DNA from: an uncultured Ignavibacteria bacterium
GTDB lineage: Bacteria > Bacteroidota > Ignavibacteria > Ignavibacteriales > Melioribacteraceae
Length of the DNA: 12,435 bases
Reading direction: 5' to 3'
Assembly (NCBI GenBank): GCA_937930275.1
Contig: CALGLM010000244.1
Coordinates: 1 to 12,435 of the forward strand
Shown piece after piece: positions 1 through 6,449 of this stretch (position 1 is the first letter of the stretch; the number at the start of each line of letters is the position of its first letter). A program made the position numbers and the translations under genes. The notes under the pieces are model-generated. The model was not told the origin of the DNA. It made no database searches and worked only from the letters and a program-made list of their open reading frames with translations.

Positions 1-471
1 ATCAAGTATTCTTACAATTTCTTCTTGTACTTCTAATGGGGGAATAGGGATTAAAGTATTCTTTAGGAATGCAAAATGTCTTGTGTACTTTCCGGTTTGA
101 ATATAATAATTGCTAACTGCATAATAAAAATATTTTGTATTTAGTACATTTTGCTTAGTTTTTAATATTTTTATTCCGTCAGCACCCTGTATAAAACCAA
201 AATCGACAAACTTGAATAGTTCAGTATGATCGCCAAAAATAACATATAAATCTTTTTTTATTAAAGCATTTTTATCATCCGAATATGCAATAATAAATTT
301 ATGACCCTGATCAATTATTGGATATTCCCCAATTGGTTTGTAATTTTCTTTTTTTAGTTTAACCGGTGCATTAATCAAGATTAAAACTTTATCATTAATT
401 AAAGTATTTAACTCTTTATATTCCACACCATTGGGGCAAAGCTTATTAATTAAATCACCAATTTTACTCAA
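1..471 (-). CDS. hsdS: Type I restriction-modification specificity subunit (HsdS), N-terminal part, cut by window edge
   Basis: HsdS recognises the target DNA and guides the HsdM methylase and HsdR nuclease of a type I system. The minus-strand frame is open from 492 to position 1 with no stop. From a TTG at 471 it gives 157 residues. It opens with the family-typical N-terminus SKIGDLINKLCPNGVEYKEL. A target-recognition domain follows, with VIFGDHTELFKF and FIQGADGIKIL around residues 77-103. The domain ends with IPIPPLEVQEEIVRIL, the motif that closes an HsdS recognition domain before the spacer helix. The central helices and any second recognition domain lie beyond the left edge. I chose TTG because it places the classic start at residue 1; an in-frame GTG at 483 is the alternative, and no ATG is available. 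There is no clear Shine-Dalgarno site. HsdM and HsdR are not visible, and a solitary specificity gene is possible. Confidence 0.85.
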   Translation of the reverse strand, partial: MSKIGDLINKLCPNGVEYKELNTLINDKVLILINAPVKLKKENYKPIGEYPIIDQGHKFIIAYSDDKNALIKKDLYVIFGDHTELFKFVDFGFIQGADGIKILKTKQNVLNTKYFYYAVSNYYIQTGKYTRHFAFLKNTLIPIPPLEVQEEIVRILD

Positions 472-610
472 AATTAAACCCACGCAATAATTTTAAATTA
501 AAGTAAAATATACAAAAAAAATTAACAAAGATTAAATTATTAATATGTCCTGTTTTAAAACTGTTTAATAATTAATTAAAAAATTAACGATGATCAAGTT
601 AATAGCTCGT

Positions 611-652
611 CACTTGTCACCATTCACCATTCACTATTCACTTGTCACCTTT
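611..652. repeat. Six tandem heptamers, consensus CAC(C/T)(A/T)(T/G/T)T-like
   Basis: Six heptamers run in perfect 7-base phase: CACTTGT, CACCATT, CACCATT, CACTATT, CACTTGT, CACCTTT. Every unit begins CAC and ends in T, and variation is confined to the middle positions. On the other strand they read as GTGA-type units. They resemble the short tandemly repeated repetitive heptamers described in intergenic DNA of cyanobacteria and other bacteria. The array is much richer in C than the flanking DNA. The function is unknown. It lies 137 bases upstream of the gene at 789 and 140 bases upstream of the hsdS start. Confidence 0.8.
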
Positions 653-777
653 ATAAATGCATGTTTTTACTTTTCTTTTACATCTTGTTACAAACTATAA
701 CTTTTTGATGACAACTTAGTTATTATGTTTACCGTCACAATAATTAACAATAAACAAATTTTTAACAAAGTAAAACC

Positions 778-784
778 GGAAGGA
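778..784 (+). promoter_or_regulatory. Ribosome-binding site of the 789 gene
   Basis: GGAAGGA lies four bases before the ATG at 789. It is one of the few strong Shine-Dalgarno matches in the window. It supports this start over the internal ATG at 822 (Met12), which would otherwise give a neater signal-peptide N-terminus. Confidence 0.65.
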
Positions 785-788
785 TAAG

Positions 789-1217
789 ATGAAAAGTTAC
801 GAAGAAGACTATAATCGCAAAATGGTTGGCTGGCTTATATTTTTGTATTTACTATTTAGTGCAACTTTATTTTTTGCTCAACCAAAATCACCTTCACAAA
901 AAGAAGAGAACAAAATAAAAAATTTAGAAACTGCCTTACAATCGAATAATGAAGGATTAACCAAAAGTGCGGTATATTTAGCCGGTAAATACAAAATTGC
1001 AGAAGTAACAGATGAATTGTGCACTCTATATACAAATAGTAATAACACAAATTTAAAGTACTTAATAGCTATCGCTTTGTATAAAATAGGCACCGAAAAA
1101 AGCAATAGTGCCGTTATAACACTTTGCCAAAACGATAAAAGTAAAAAATTTAAATTTATTGGTGATGAAATTGCAAAAGCAAATATCGATTCATCCCGTT
1201 TTTTAACCGTTAAATGA
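789..1217 (+). CDS. Small membrane-anchored HEAT-like alpha-helical repeat protein
   Basis: I do not recognise a named family. The 142-residue protein starts with a short charged N-terminus (residues 1-11) and one hydrophobic segment (about 12-30, WLIFLYLLFSATLFFA). This could be an uncleaved anchor or a signal peptide; there is no lipobox cysteine. Residues 43-135 look like pairs of amphipathic helices of about 30-35 residues each: LETALQSNNEGLTKSAVYLA, then the stretches around VTDELCTLYTN / LKYLIAIALYKIG and AVITLCQND / FIGDEIAKA. This pattern fits HEAT or Armadillo-type scaffolds that bind proteins, facing the periplasm. The strong ribosome-binding site at 778-784 supports this start. It is the first gene of a plus-strand pair, with an 80-base gap before the sugar-binding protein. 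No catalytic motif is visible. Confidence 0.75.
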   Translation: MKSYEEDYNRKMVGWLIFLYLLFSATLFFAQPKSPSQKEENKIKNLETALQSNNEGLTKSAVYLAGKYKIAEVTDELCTLYTNSNNTNLKYLIAIALYKIGTEKSNSAVITLCQNDKSKKFKFIGDEIAKANIDSSRFLTVK

Positions 1218-1219
1218 TG

Positions 1220-1239
1220 TTTTACAATTTTTTACAATT
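1220..1239. repeat. Exact tandem duplication of a 10-mer
   Basis: TTTTACAATT occurs twice back to back, immediately after the stop codon of the 789 gene and upstream of the 1298 gene. The period of one DNA helical turn would put both copies on the same face of the helix, so a regulator site is conceivable. In DNA this AT-rich, simple slippage is the more economical explanation. The second copy contains TTTACA, which with TACTAA 16 bases downstream (1253-1258) gives a weak sigma70-like promoter. Confidence 0.45.
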
Positions 1240-1297
1240 AATTACTTTTATATACTAAATAATTAAATAAATTAGTACTTAAATAAATAATAATATT

Positions 1298-2326
1298 ATG
1301 AAAACTTTAATTATAAATATTGCTTTTGTGTTACTGCTTGCGGTAAATTTACACGCCGAAGACCGAACCCGAGTTTTTAATCTATCAGGTTATTGGAAAT
1401 TCTCTATCGGAGACAACATAGATTGGAAAAACTCCGGTTTTAACGATAGTAATTGGGAAGATATACGTGTCCCCTCTTTTTGGGAAGATAGAGGTTATCA
1501 CGGGTACGACGGTTATGCATGGTACCGCAAGCAGTTTATTATTTCCGATAAATATTTAAATACTCAGTTGTATTTAGAATTAGGTTCTGTTGATGATGTT
1601 GACGAAACTTACATAAACGGTGTGCTAATAGGTAAAAGCGGATCTTTTCCGCCAAATTATATTACTTCTTATTACACTTATCGTAAATATCCTATTCCGG
1701 CGGGAATAATTAAACCCGGCAACAACACTATTGCCGTAAGGGTTTATGATGACGAACAAGGCGGCGGTATTGTTAACGGCGAGCCCGGTATTTACAGCTA
1801 CAAAAGCATTGCGGTAAATATTGGGTTAGAAGGATATTGGAAATTTAGAACCGGCGATAGCGATGATTATAAAGATTTTAACTTTAACGATAACAAATGG
1901 GATGAGTTATTAGTACCGGGTCATTGGGAAAACCAAGGATATAAAGATTATGACGGATTTGCTTGGTATCGCAAAAAATTTAAAGTTTCTAAATCTTTAT
2001 CCGAACAAAAACTTGTACTTGTTATGGGTAAAATTGATGATTTCGACCAAGTTTATATTAACGGTAAACTTGTCGGTTCAACCGGTAAAATGACTAATGT
2101 TGATAATAATTTGGGTGATAGTTATAGTAAATTCCGAGGTTATTATTTACCGGATAATTTACTTAATTATAACGGTGAAAATATTATTGCGGTAAGAGTA
2201 TATGACGGTTATAAAGACGGCGGTATTTATGAAGGTCCAATAGGTATAACAACCCAAAGAAACTATACGGACTTTTGGAAGAAAAAAGAAAAAAGAAGTT
2301 TTTGGGATCGGTTATTTAATAATTAA
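1298..2326 (+). CDS. Secreted protein with two tandem glycosidase-type sugar-binding jelly rolls and no catalytic domain
   Basis: Residues 1-20 form a signal peptide (hydrophobic core, then NLHAE). The mature part is two copies of a galactose-binding-like beta-sandwich, the fold found at the N-terminus of family 2 glycoside hydrolases and in sialate esterases. The copies are offset by 148 residues: GYWKF at 31 and 179; VP(S/G)xWE at 58 and 206; YDG(Y/F)AWYRK at 70 and 218; DD(V/F)DxxYING at 99 and 246; and xIAVRVYD followed by GGI. No hydrolase domain follows, only a basic aromatic tail (WKKKEKRSFWDRLFNN). It therefore probably binds a carbohydrate at the cell surface or in the periplasm. The start has no Shine-Dalgarno sequence, and its distance from the previous gene allows co-transcription. 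The stop overlaps the motB stop on the other strand. Confidence is high for the fold and low for the ligand. Confidence 0.85.
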   Translation: MKTLIINIAFVLLLAVNLHAEDRTRVFNLSGYWKFSIGDNIDWKNSGFNDSNWEDIRVPSFWEDRGYHGYDGYAWYRKQFIISDKYLNTQLYLELGSVDDVDETYINGVLIGKSGSFPPNYITSYYTYRKYPIPAGIIKPGNNTIAVRVYDDEQGGGIVNGEPGIYSYKSIAVNIGLEGYWKFRTGDSDDYKDFNFNDNKWDELLVPGHWENQGYKDYDGFAWYRKKFKVSKSLSEQKLVLVMGKIDDFDQVYINGKLVGSTGKMTNVDNNLGDSYSKFRGYYLPDNLLNYNGENIIAVRVYDGYKDGGIYEGPIGITTQRNYTDFWKKKEKRSFWDRLFNN

Positions 2327-3150
2327 CCTTCTCGCTGCACAAATATAACAACCCTTCTATTTGCAGCTTGATTTTGAGGTATCGGATTACCCTGAGAATC
2401 ATTATTACTTAATTTTGGACGGCTATCGGCATAACCCGCTGCTCTTAATCTATTTGGCGGAATCCCCTCTTCAATAAATAGTTTTACAATATTTGTAGCC
2501 CTATTTGTAGATAATTCCCAGTTAGACGGGTATTGTGCCGTATTTATGGGTATATTATCCGTATGTCCCTCAACTTCTACTAAATAATTAGGGAAATTTA
2601 TACGCAAAGTATTTATAGTATGTGCTAATTCTCGTAACTCACCTAACATCTCCGGTTTTATGTCTGCCGAACCAAGGTCATACAATGCGCTACTATTAAG
2701 TTCAATACGCAACCCTTTGGGATCGGAAGAAATTAGCACTTTATTTCCCATGCTTGAACTTTCAAAAATGTTCTTTACATTTTTTTCCACTTGTTCAAAC
2801 ATGGTTTTTTCGTCTTTTTTTAATAATTCTTTATTTATTGATTGTTTTAATTGCTCAAATTTTTTCTGGTCAACTTTAGAATACGAAAAAAGAAGAACAA
2901 ATAATGTTAACATCAAAGTAATTACGTCTGCATAGGTTGTAAGCCAGTCTTCCGCATCGGCTTCCCCTTTAACAATTTTACTTTTATACGCCGAGTCTTC
3001 ATCGCCGTAGTACCGTTTAAAGGACTTTTTACCTTTTTCGTCATTATCATAAATATTACGCTTAGAAAGCTCATTTTTCAGTTTTTTGGCAAGCTTTTGT
3101 TCGCTGCTTAATTTATCATCCTGATTAAAATTGTCGTTTAAATTTTCCAT
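2323..3150 (-). CDS. motB: Flagellar motor stator protein MotB (OmpA-type peptidoglycan-binding)
   Basis: MotB anchors the stator to peptidoglycan and carries the aspartate that binds the driving ion. The 275-residue protein has a long, charged cytoplasmic N-terminus (1-68). One membrane helix follows at about 73-91, in the stretch WLTTYADVITLML, where Asp75 is the ion-binding residue. A helical plug and linker region comes next (about 95-135). The OmpA-like domain (about 145-273) shows EGHTDNIP at 194-201, NWELSTNRA at 210-218, AAGYADSRP at 237-245 and a late NRRV. The N-terminal extension is longer than the roughly 20-50 residues seen in most MotB proteins. Sequence alone does not settle H+ versus Na+ use. 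It lies 21 bases downstream of motA. ExbD/TolR is ruled out by the OmpA domain. Confidence 0.93.
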   Translation of the reverse strand: MENLNDNFNQDDKLSSEQKLAKKLKNELSKRNIYDNDEKGKKSFKRYYGDEDSAYKSKIVKGEADAEDWLTTYADVITLMLTLFVLLFSYSKVDQKKFEQLKQSINKELLKKDEKTMFEQVEKNVKNIFESSSMGNKVLISSDPKGLRIELNSSALYDLGSADIKPEMLGELRELAHTINTLRINFPNYLVEVEGHTDNIPINTAQYPSNWELSTNRATNIVKLFIEEGIPPNRLRAAGYADSRPKLSNNDSQGNPIPQNQAANRRVVIFVQREG

Positions 3151-3171
3151 AAATATTCTACTTGGGGACTT

Positions 3172-3978
3172 TTAAGCACGATCTTTTTTAATAACGGAAA
3201 AATGGTTTTCCGGATCTAAAAAACTGTTAAGCATATCTTGAATAAGCATTGAATCTTGATTTTCACCCAACAAAACAAAACCCTCTGTTATAAGTAAATT
3301 CCTAAACCTCAATATTTCTTGTTTCTGTTTTACTTTTTCTGCTGCCGGTCTTAAAATTAATTGTGCTAATATAACACCGTATAAAGTTGTAATTAAAGCA
3401 AAAGCTAATCCTCTACCTAATTCCGAGGGGTTACTTCCCATTTTATCCAGCATAATAATTAAGCCAATAACTGTACCAAGCATACCAAAACCCGGAGCAA
3501 AACTTGCCATAGTTCTTAAAATATGCGAAAAAACCATATTTCGTTCAAAAGAAGTTTCCACAAAATTATTAAGCATTTTTCTTAACTCATCTCCTTTATA
3601 ACCGGTAACCAGCAATTCTCCGCCGTATTTAACAAAAGGATCTTTTATTTCCGATTTTTGAAGTTCGTTTTCAAGTTCAACTATCCCTTTTGTTTTTAAT
3701 ACCCTTGCTAAATTTATAATGTTTTCTACTTCTTTGTATAAAGTTTGAGGATTAATATTTTGAGGAGTAAAAATACCTTTTAATTCTTTTAACGCCTGCA
3801 TTACATATCTTCCTCTAAAAGATATCATTGTAGCGGCTAAAGTTCCGCCTACAACCATTAACAAACTGGGCAGGTTAAAAAACATTAAAAAATTATCGGT
3901 ACTTGCAGCTATTGAGATGAAAAATAACCCAAAACCTAAAATAATTCCTAACAACGTTTCTATAGCAATATTTTTCAT
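3172..3978 (-). CDS. motA: Flagellar motor stator protein MotA
   Basis: MotA forms the ring around MotB that converts ion flow into torque on the flagellar rotor. The 268-residue length is typical of the Bacillus/Vibrio (PomA) type. Four membrane segments are visible at about 6-24, 37-53, 158-178 and 190-210, with a large cytoplasmic loop between the second and third. The family signature SFAPGFGMLGTVIGLI occupies 159-174, and its Pro162 matches the conserved proline lining the channel. The second signature, LGRGLAFALITTLYG, is at 187-201. The ATG at 3978 has no clear Shine-Dalgarno sequence. It follows the kinase gene by 43 bases and precedes motB by 21, so all three probably share a transcript. 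No other flagellar gene is in the window. Confidence 0.95.
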   Translation of the reverse strand: MKNIAIETLLGIILGFGLFFISIAASTDNFLMFFNLPSLLMVVGGTLAATMISFRGRYVMQALKELKGIFTPQNINPQTLYKEVENIINLARVLKTKGIVELENELQKSEIKDPFVKYGGELLVTGYKGDELRKMLNNFVETSFERNMVFSHILRTMASFAPGFGMLGTVIGLIIMLDKMGSNPSELGRGLAFALITTLYGVILAQLILRPAAEKVKQKQEILRFRNLLITEGFVLLGENQDSMLIQDMLNSFLDPENHFSVIKKDRA

Positions 3979-4021
3979 AAAAATTAAATTTTAGTTATTA
4001 TTTATTATCGTAAATATTTAA

Positions 4022-6010
4022 TTAATGTTTAATTTTATATAAAAACTTCACAAAAAACACCGTTCCTTTTTTTTCTGCGGTTTCAAACCAAATTTTTGCA
4101 TTGTGTACTTCTGTTATATGTTTTACAATCTGCAACCCCAAACCGGTACTCGGTTCGTTGTTTGTGCCCATTCTTTGAATTTTATAACCTAATTCAAACA
4201 AGTTTTCAGCCAATTCAATCGGCATTCCCATTCCGTAATCTTTTACTTTTACTAAAATATCTTTCTCTTCAGTTAACTCTGCACTAATATCTATTTCACT
4301 ATTTTCATAGCTAAATTTAACCGCATTAGTAACTAAATTTCGGAATAAAGATTTTAGAAGGTTTTCGTCTCCGAAAACGCATAAATTTTCATCAACATTA
4401 ATGTTAATAATTATATTTTTATCCCTTGCATTATCAAAGCTATTTAGAAATGCATCATTAACCAATTCACTTAAGTTTAACGATTTTGGGTTAAAAGTAA
4501 TAAGATTTTGTTTTAACTTTGCCCAGTTTAATAAATCGTCTAAAATCTTTCTTAATGTTTTTGCCGATTTTCTTATATCCTTAGCAATCTGTACTTTTTC
4601 TTCAGTAGATATATTATCCGTTTCGCCGGTTAAAACGTCTGAAAGGGCTAATATTATGTGAAGAGGATTTTTAAGATCATGAGAAATAATAGAAAACAAT
4701 TTGTCTTTTTGATTATTTGTTCTTAAAAGCTCTTCGTTTTGCTCTATTAATTTTTCTTGTATTTCTTTTTGTTCTGTTATATCAACTAAAAAATTTAAAG
4801 TTGCCGGTTTTTCCTGCCAAATTATTTTTACTCCGGAAACGGTAACCCATTTTGTACCGCCGGTTTTAATTTTAATTTTTATAGAATATTTTTCATTTAT
4901 AATTTCGCCGCTTAGTCTTTTTTTACTAATATTTATTACTGTTTCCCTAAATTCTTCTGTTACAAATTCGTAAAATGGTGCAGAATAAATTTCTTCGGGT
5001 GAAAATCCCGTTAGCAAAATTGCAGCTTTATTAAATTTTTTAATAAATCCGTCTTGAATTAAAATAATAGCTTCTGTCGTATTTTCAAATAACGTTTTAT
5101 ATTCTTCATAAGCTAATTTTAAGCTTTTTTCACTTTTTTTTCTTTCTTCAATTTCGCGTGTAACACCTCTAACCATTAATTTACCGGTTAATTCGTCAAC
5201 AAAATAAGAAGAAATTACCTCAGTCCAAATCCGGCTGCCGTTTTTACAAGGTTGTTTTGCTTCATACCTAAAAAACCCGTTAGGCACTAAATTGTTATTT
5301 TTGTAATCATCAAGTCTTTTGGCAAGTTTCACTTTTATATATTCAAATAATTCCGGTTCTAACGACTCTTCAAAAGAAGTTAATATCACTTCTTCGGCAG
5401 AATAACCTCGCAAATTATACACAGAAGGACTTACATATGTAAATTTTAATTCTTCGGGATCCATCTCCCAAATTACGTCTTTAATGTTTTCCGAAAGCAA
5501 TTTATATTTTTTTTCGCTTCTCTTAAGTTCTTCTAAAGCCCTGCTTGTTTTGCTTATATATGAAAAAAAATAGTTTGCTTCACCAATTTTTAATAATTTA
5601 GAAAATGCGGATAGTCTAATTATTTCCCCATCCTTTTTTCTAAAATCATCTTCGTAACTTAAATAGCCGTTAGTTAGTATTTGTTCAATAAAATATTTTC
5701 TATTATCAAGATTAATCCAAATACCAATCTCCTTTATACTCTTTCCCAATAAATCTTCAGTCGTATATCCCAATAAATTTGTATATTCTTTATTAACCGC
5801 TATTATTAAGCCGGTTTCACCGTTTGTAATCATAATACCTTCTGGCGAACTATAAAACGCATTTTCAAAAAGCAGTTTATTAACAAACTCCTTTTCGTTT
5901 TCCATTTCCCTATCGCTATTAAACTCTACTTTGCCTTTAAGCTTAATTATTTCTTCAATTAACTCTTCTTTTGTTAAATCGTAATAGTTCATTATGTCAA
6001 TCCCATACAA
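4022..6010 (-). CDS. Soluble hybrid-free PAS-PAS-PAS sensor histidine kinase
   Basis: This is a two-component sensor of up to 662 residues with no membrane segment, so it should sense a cytoplasmic signal. Three PAS domains lie at about 46-155, 165-290 and 300-415, with PAS-associated linkers such as MVRGVTREIEER and LNFLVDITEQKE. A HisKA domain (434-500) has the phosphoacceptor His444 in FSIISHDLKNPL. The HATPase domain (540-657) has the N box NLVTNAVKFS (558-567), the G1 box DYGMGMP (591-597) and the G2 box STGLGLQIVK (621-630), so all catalytic elements are intact. The listed start at 6010 overlaps the upstream gene by 14 bases. The second Met, at 5992, lies four bases after that gene's stop and gives a more usual kinase N-terminus (MNYYDLTKEELIEEI), so it may be the true start. 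There is no receiver domain and no response regulator nearby; the partner must be elsewhere. The motA gene follows by 43 bases. Confidence 0.92.
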   Translation of the reverse strand: MYGIDIMNYYDLTKEELIEEIIKLKGKVEFNSDREMENEKEFVNKLLFENAFYSSPEGIMITNGETGLIIAVNKEYTNLLGYTTEDLLGKSIKEIGIWINLDNRKYFIEQILTNGYLSYEDDFRKKDGEIIRLSAFSKLLKIGEANYFFSYISKTSRALEELKRSEKKYKLLSENIKDVIWEMDPEELKFTYVSPSVYNLRGYSAEEVILTSFEESLEPELFEYIKVKLAKRLDDYKNNNLVPNGFFRYEAKQPCKNGSRIWTEVISSYFVDELTGKLMVRGVTREIEERKKSEKSLKLAYEEYKTLFENTTEAIILIQDGFIKKFNKAAILLTGFSPEEIYSAPFYEFVTEEFRETVINISKKRLSGEIINEKYSIKIKIKTGGTKWVTVSGVKIIWQEKPATLNFLVDITEQKEIQEKLIEQNEELLRTNNQKDKLFSIISHDLKNPLHIILALSDVLTGETDNISTEEKVQIAKDIRKSAKTLRKILDDLLNWAKLKQNLITFNPKSLNLSELVNDAFLNSFDNARDKNIIININVDENLCVFGDENLLKSLFRNLVTNAVKFSYENSEIDISAELTEEKDILVKVKDYGMGMPIELAENLFELGYKIQRMGTNNEPSTGLGLQIVKHITEVHNAKIWFETAEKKGTVFFVKFLYKIKH

Positions 6011-6440
6011 ATTTCCAAGTGCCGTTTATTTGTTTTTTCCAAACCGTGTGAAATACACCGGTATATTTGGTAAACCCGCCTAAACTATCAGGAACTAAAT
6101 AAATATAACTGCCGTATGTATATCCCAGCTCTCCGCTTTCTGCGGCATCAACAAATTCTGCCGTCCATTCTAATTTGTTCTTATCCGCATTTTTTGACAA
6201 ATAATGCAATTTAATTGCTTCTTTTCCTTTTACCAAATTTTCGCCGTGATTAAGTACGGCATCTTCTGATGCAAACTTATAAAACCCTTCCGTTATACCG
6301 TGTTCTTTAACATACGCAGCAAATTCCTTCTCTGTGTTTTTAATTTCTTCAATTGCTTTTTGCCGTAAGTCCATATCTTTTACCTGACTACAACCGTTTT
6401 GAATCAGAAATAACAAAATTATAAATAAAAAGTATTTCAT
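5997..6440 (-). CDS. NTF2-like (SnoaL/DUF4440-type) lipoprotein
   Basis: Residues 1-16 are a lipoprotein signal with the box IQNGC, giving lipidation at Cys17. The mature part (about 25-147) looks like a compact alpha+beta NTF2-like domain. A helix (IEEIKNTEKEFAAYVKEHG) is followed by FYKFASEDAVLNHG, a helix in GKEAIKLHYLS, and then long strands including GYTYGSYIYLV, YTGVFHTVWKK and NGTWKFVWD. The DUF4440/SnoaL families use this cone for small-ligand binding or catalysis, and the function of envelope-attached members is generally unknown. A ribosome-binding site, AGAAGG, sits five bases before the ATG and overlaps the end of the preceding gene, only nine bases away. The stop overlaps or abuts the kinase start, so this gene and the kinase may be translationally coupled. 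A role in delivering a signal to that kinase is possible but unsupported. Confidence 0.82.
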   Translation of the reverse strand: MKYFLFIILLFLIQNGCSQVKDMDLRQKAIEEIKNTEKEFAAYVKEHGITEGFYKFASEDAVLNHGENLVKGKEAIKLHYLSKNADKNKLEWTAEFVDAAESGELGYTYGSYIYLVPDSLGGFTKYTGVFHTVWKKQINGTWKFVWD

Positions 6441-6449
6441 TATTACCTT

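Larger units (their letters stand above)
472..788. other. Divergent intergenic region
   Basis: This roughly 317-base region separates the leftward hsdS from the rightward gene at 789, so it should hold promoters for both. It is very AT-rich. I found no convincing open frame or RNA gene. Its only clear structures are the heptamer array at 611-652 and the ribosome-binding site at 778-784. No promoter could be assigned with confidence; TATGTTTA at 724-731 loosely resembles the Bacteroidota -7 element TAnnTTTG, but its upstream partner is poorly spaced. Confidence 0.6.

Noticed and set aside
611..652. CRISPR-like array
   Set aside because: The units are contiguous 7-mers without spacers, and no cas gene is present.
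856..1105. Two minus-strand open frames opposite the 789-1217 gene
   Set aside because: They lie antisense within a gene that has a good ribosome-binding site, and their composition is hydrophobic and low in complexity. Treated as shadows.
2660..2935. Plus-strand open frame inside motB
   Set aside because: It is antisense to a clearly conserved domain and has no start signal or recognisable motif.
2323..3978. ExbB/ExbD or TolQ/TolR pair instead of a flagellar stator
   Set aside because: The MotB partner has a full OmpA peptidoglycan-binding domain and the YAD motif, and MotA has four membrane segments with the PGFGMLGTVIG and LAFALITTLYG signatures.
4096..4661. Plus-strand open frames inside the histidine kinase
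   Set aside because: They are antisense to the HATPase and HisKA regions, which carry intact family motifs.
5997..6440. Truncated pseudogene, because the NTF2-like protein ends abruptly after KFVWD
   Set aside because: Many family members end soon after this strand, and the gene keeps its own ribosome-binding site and lipobox. I see no frameshift.
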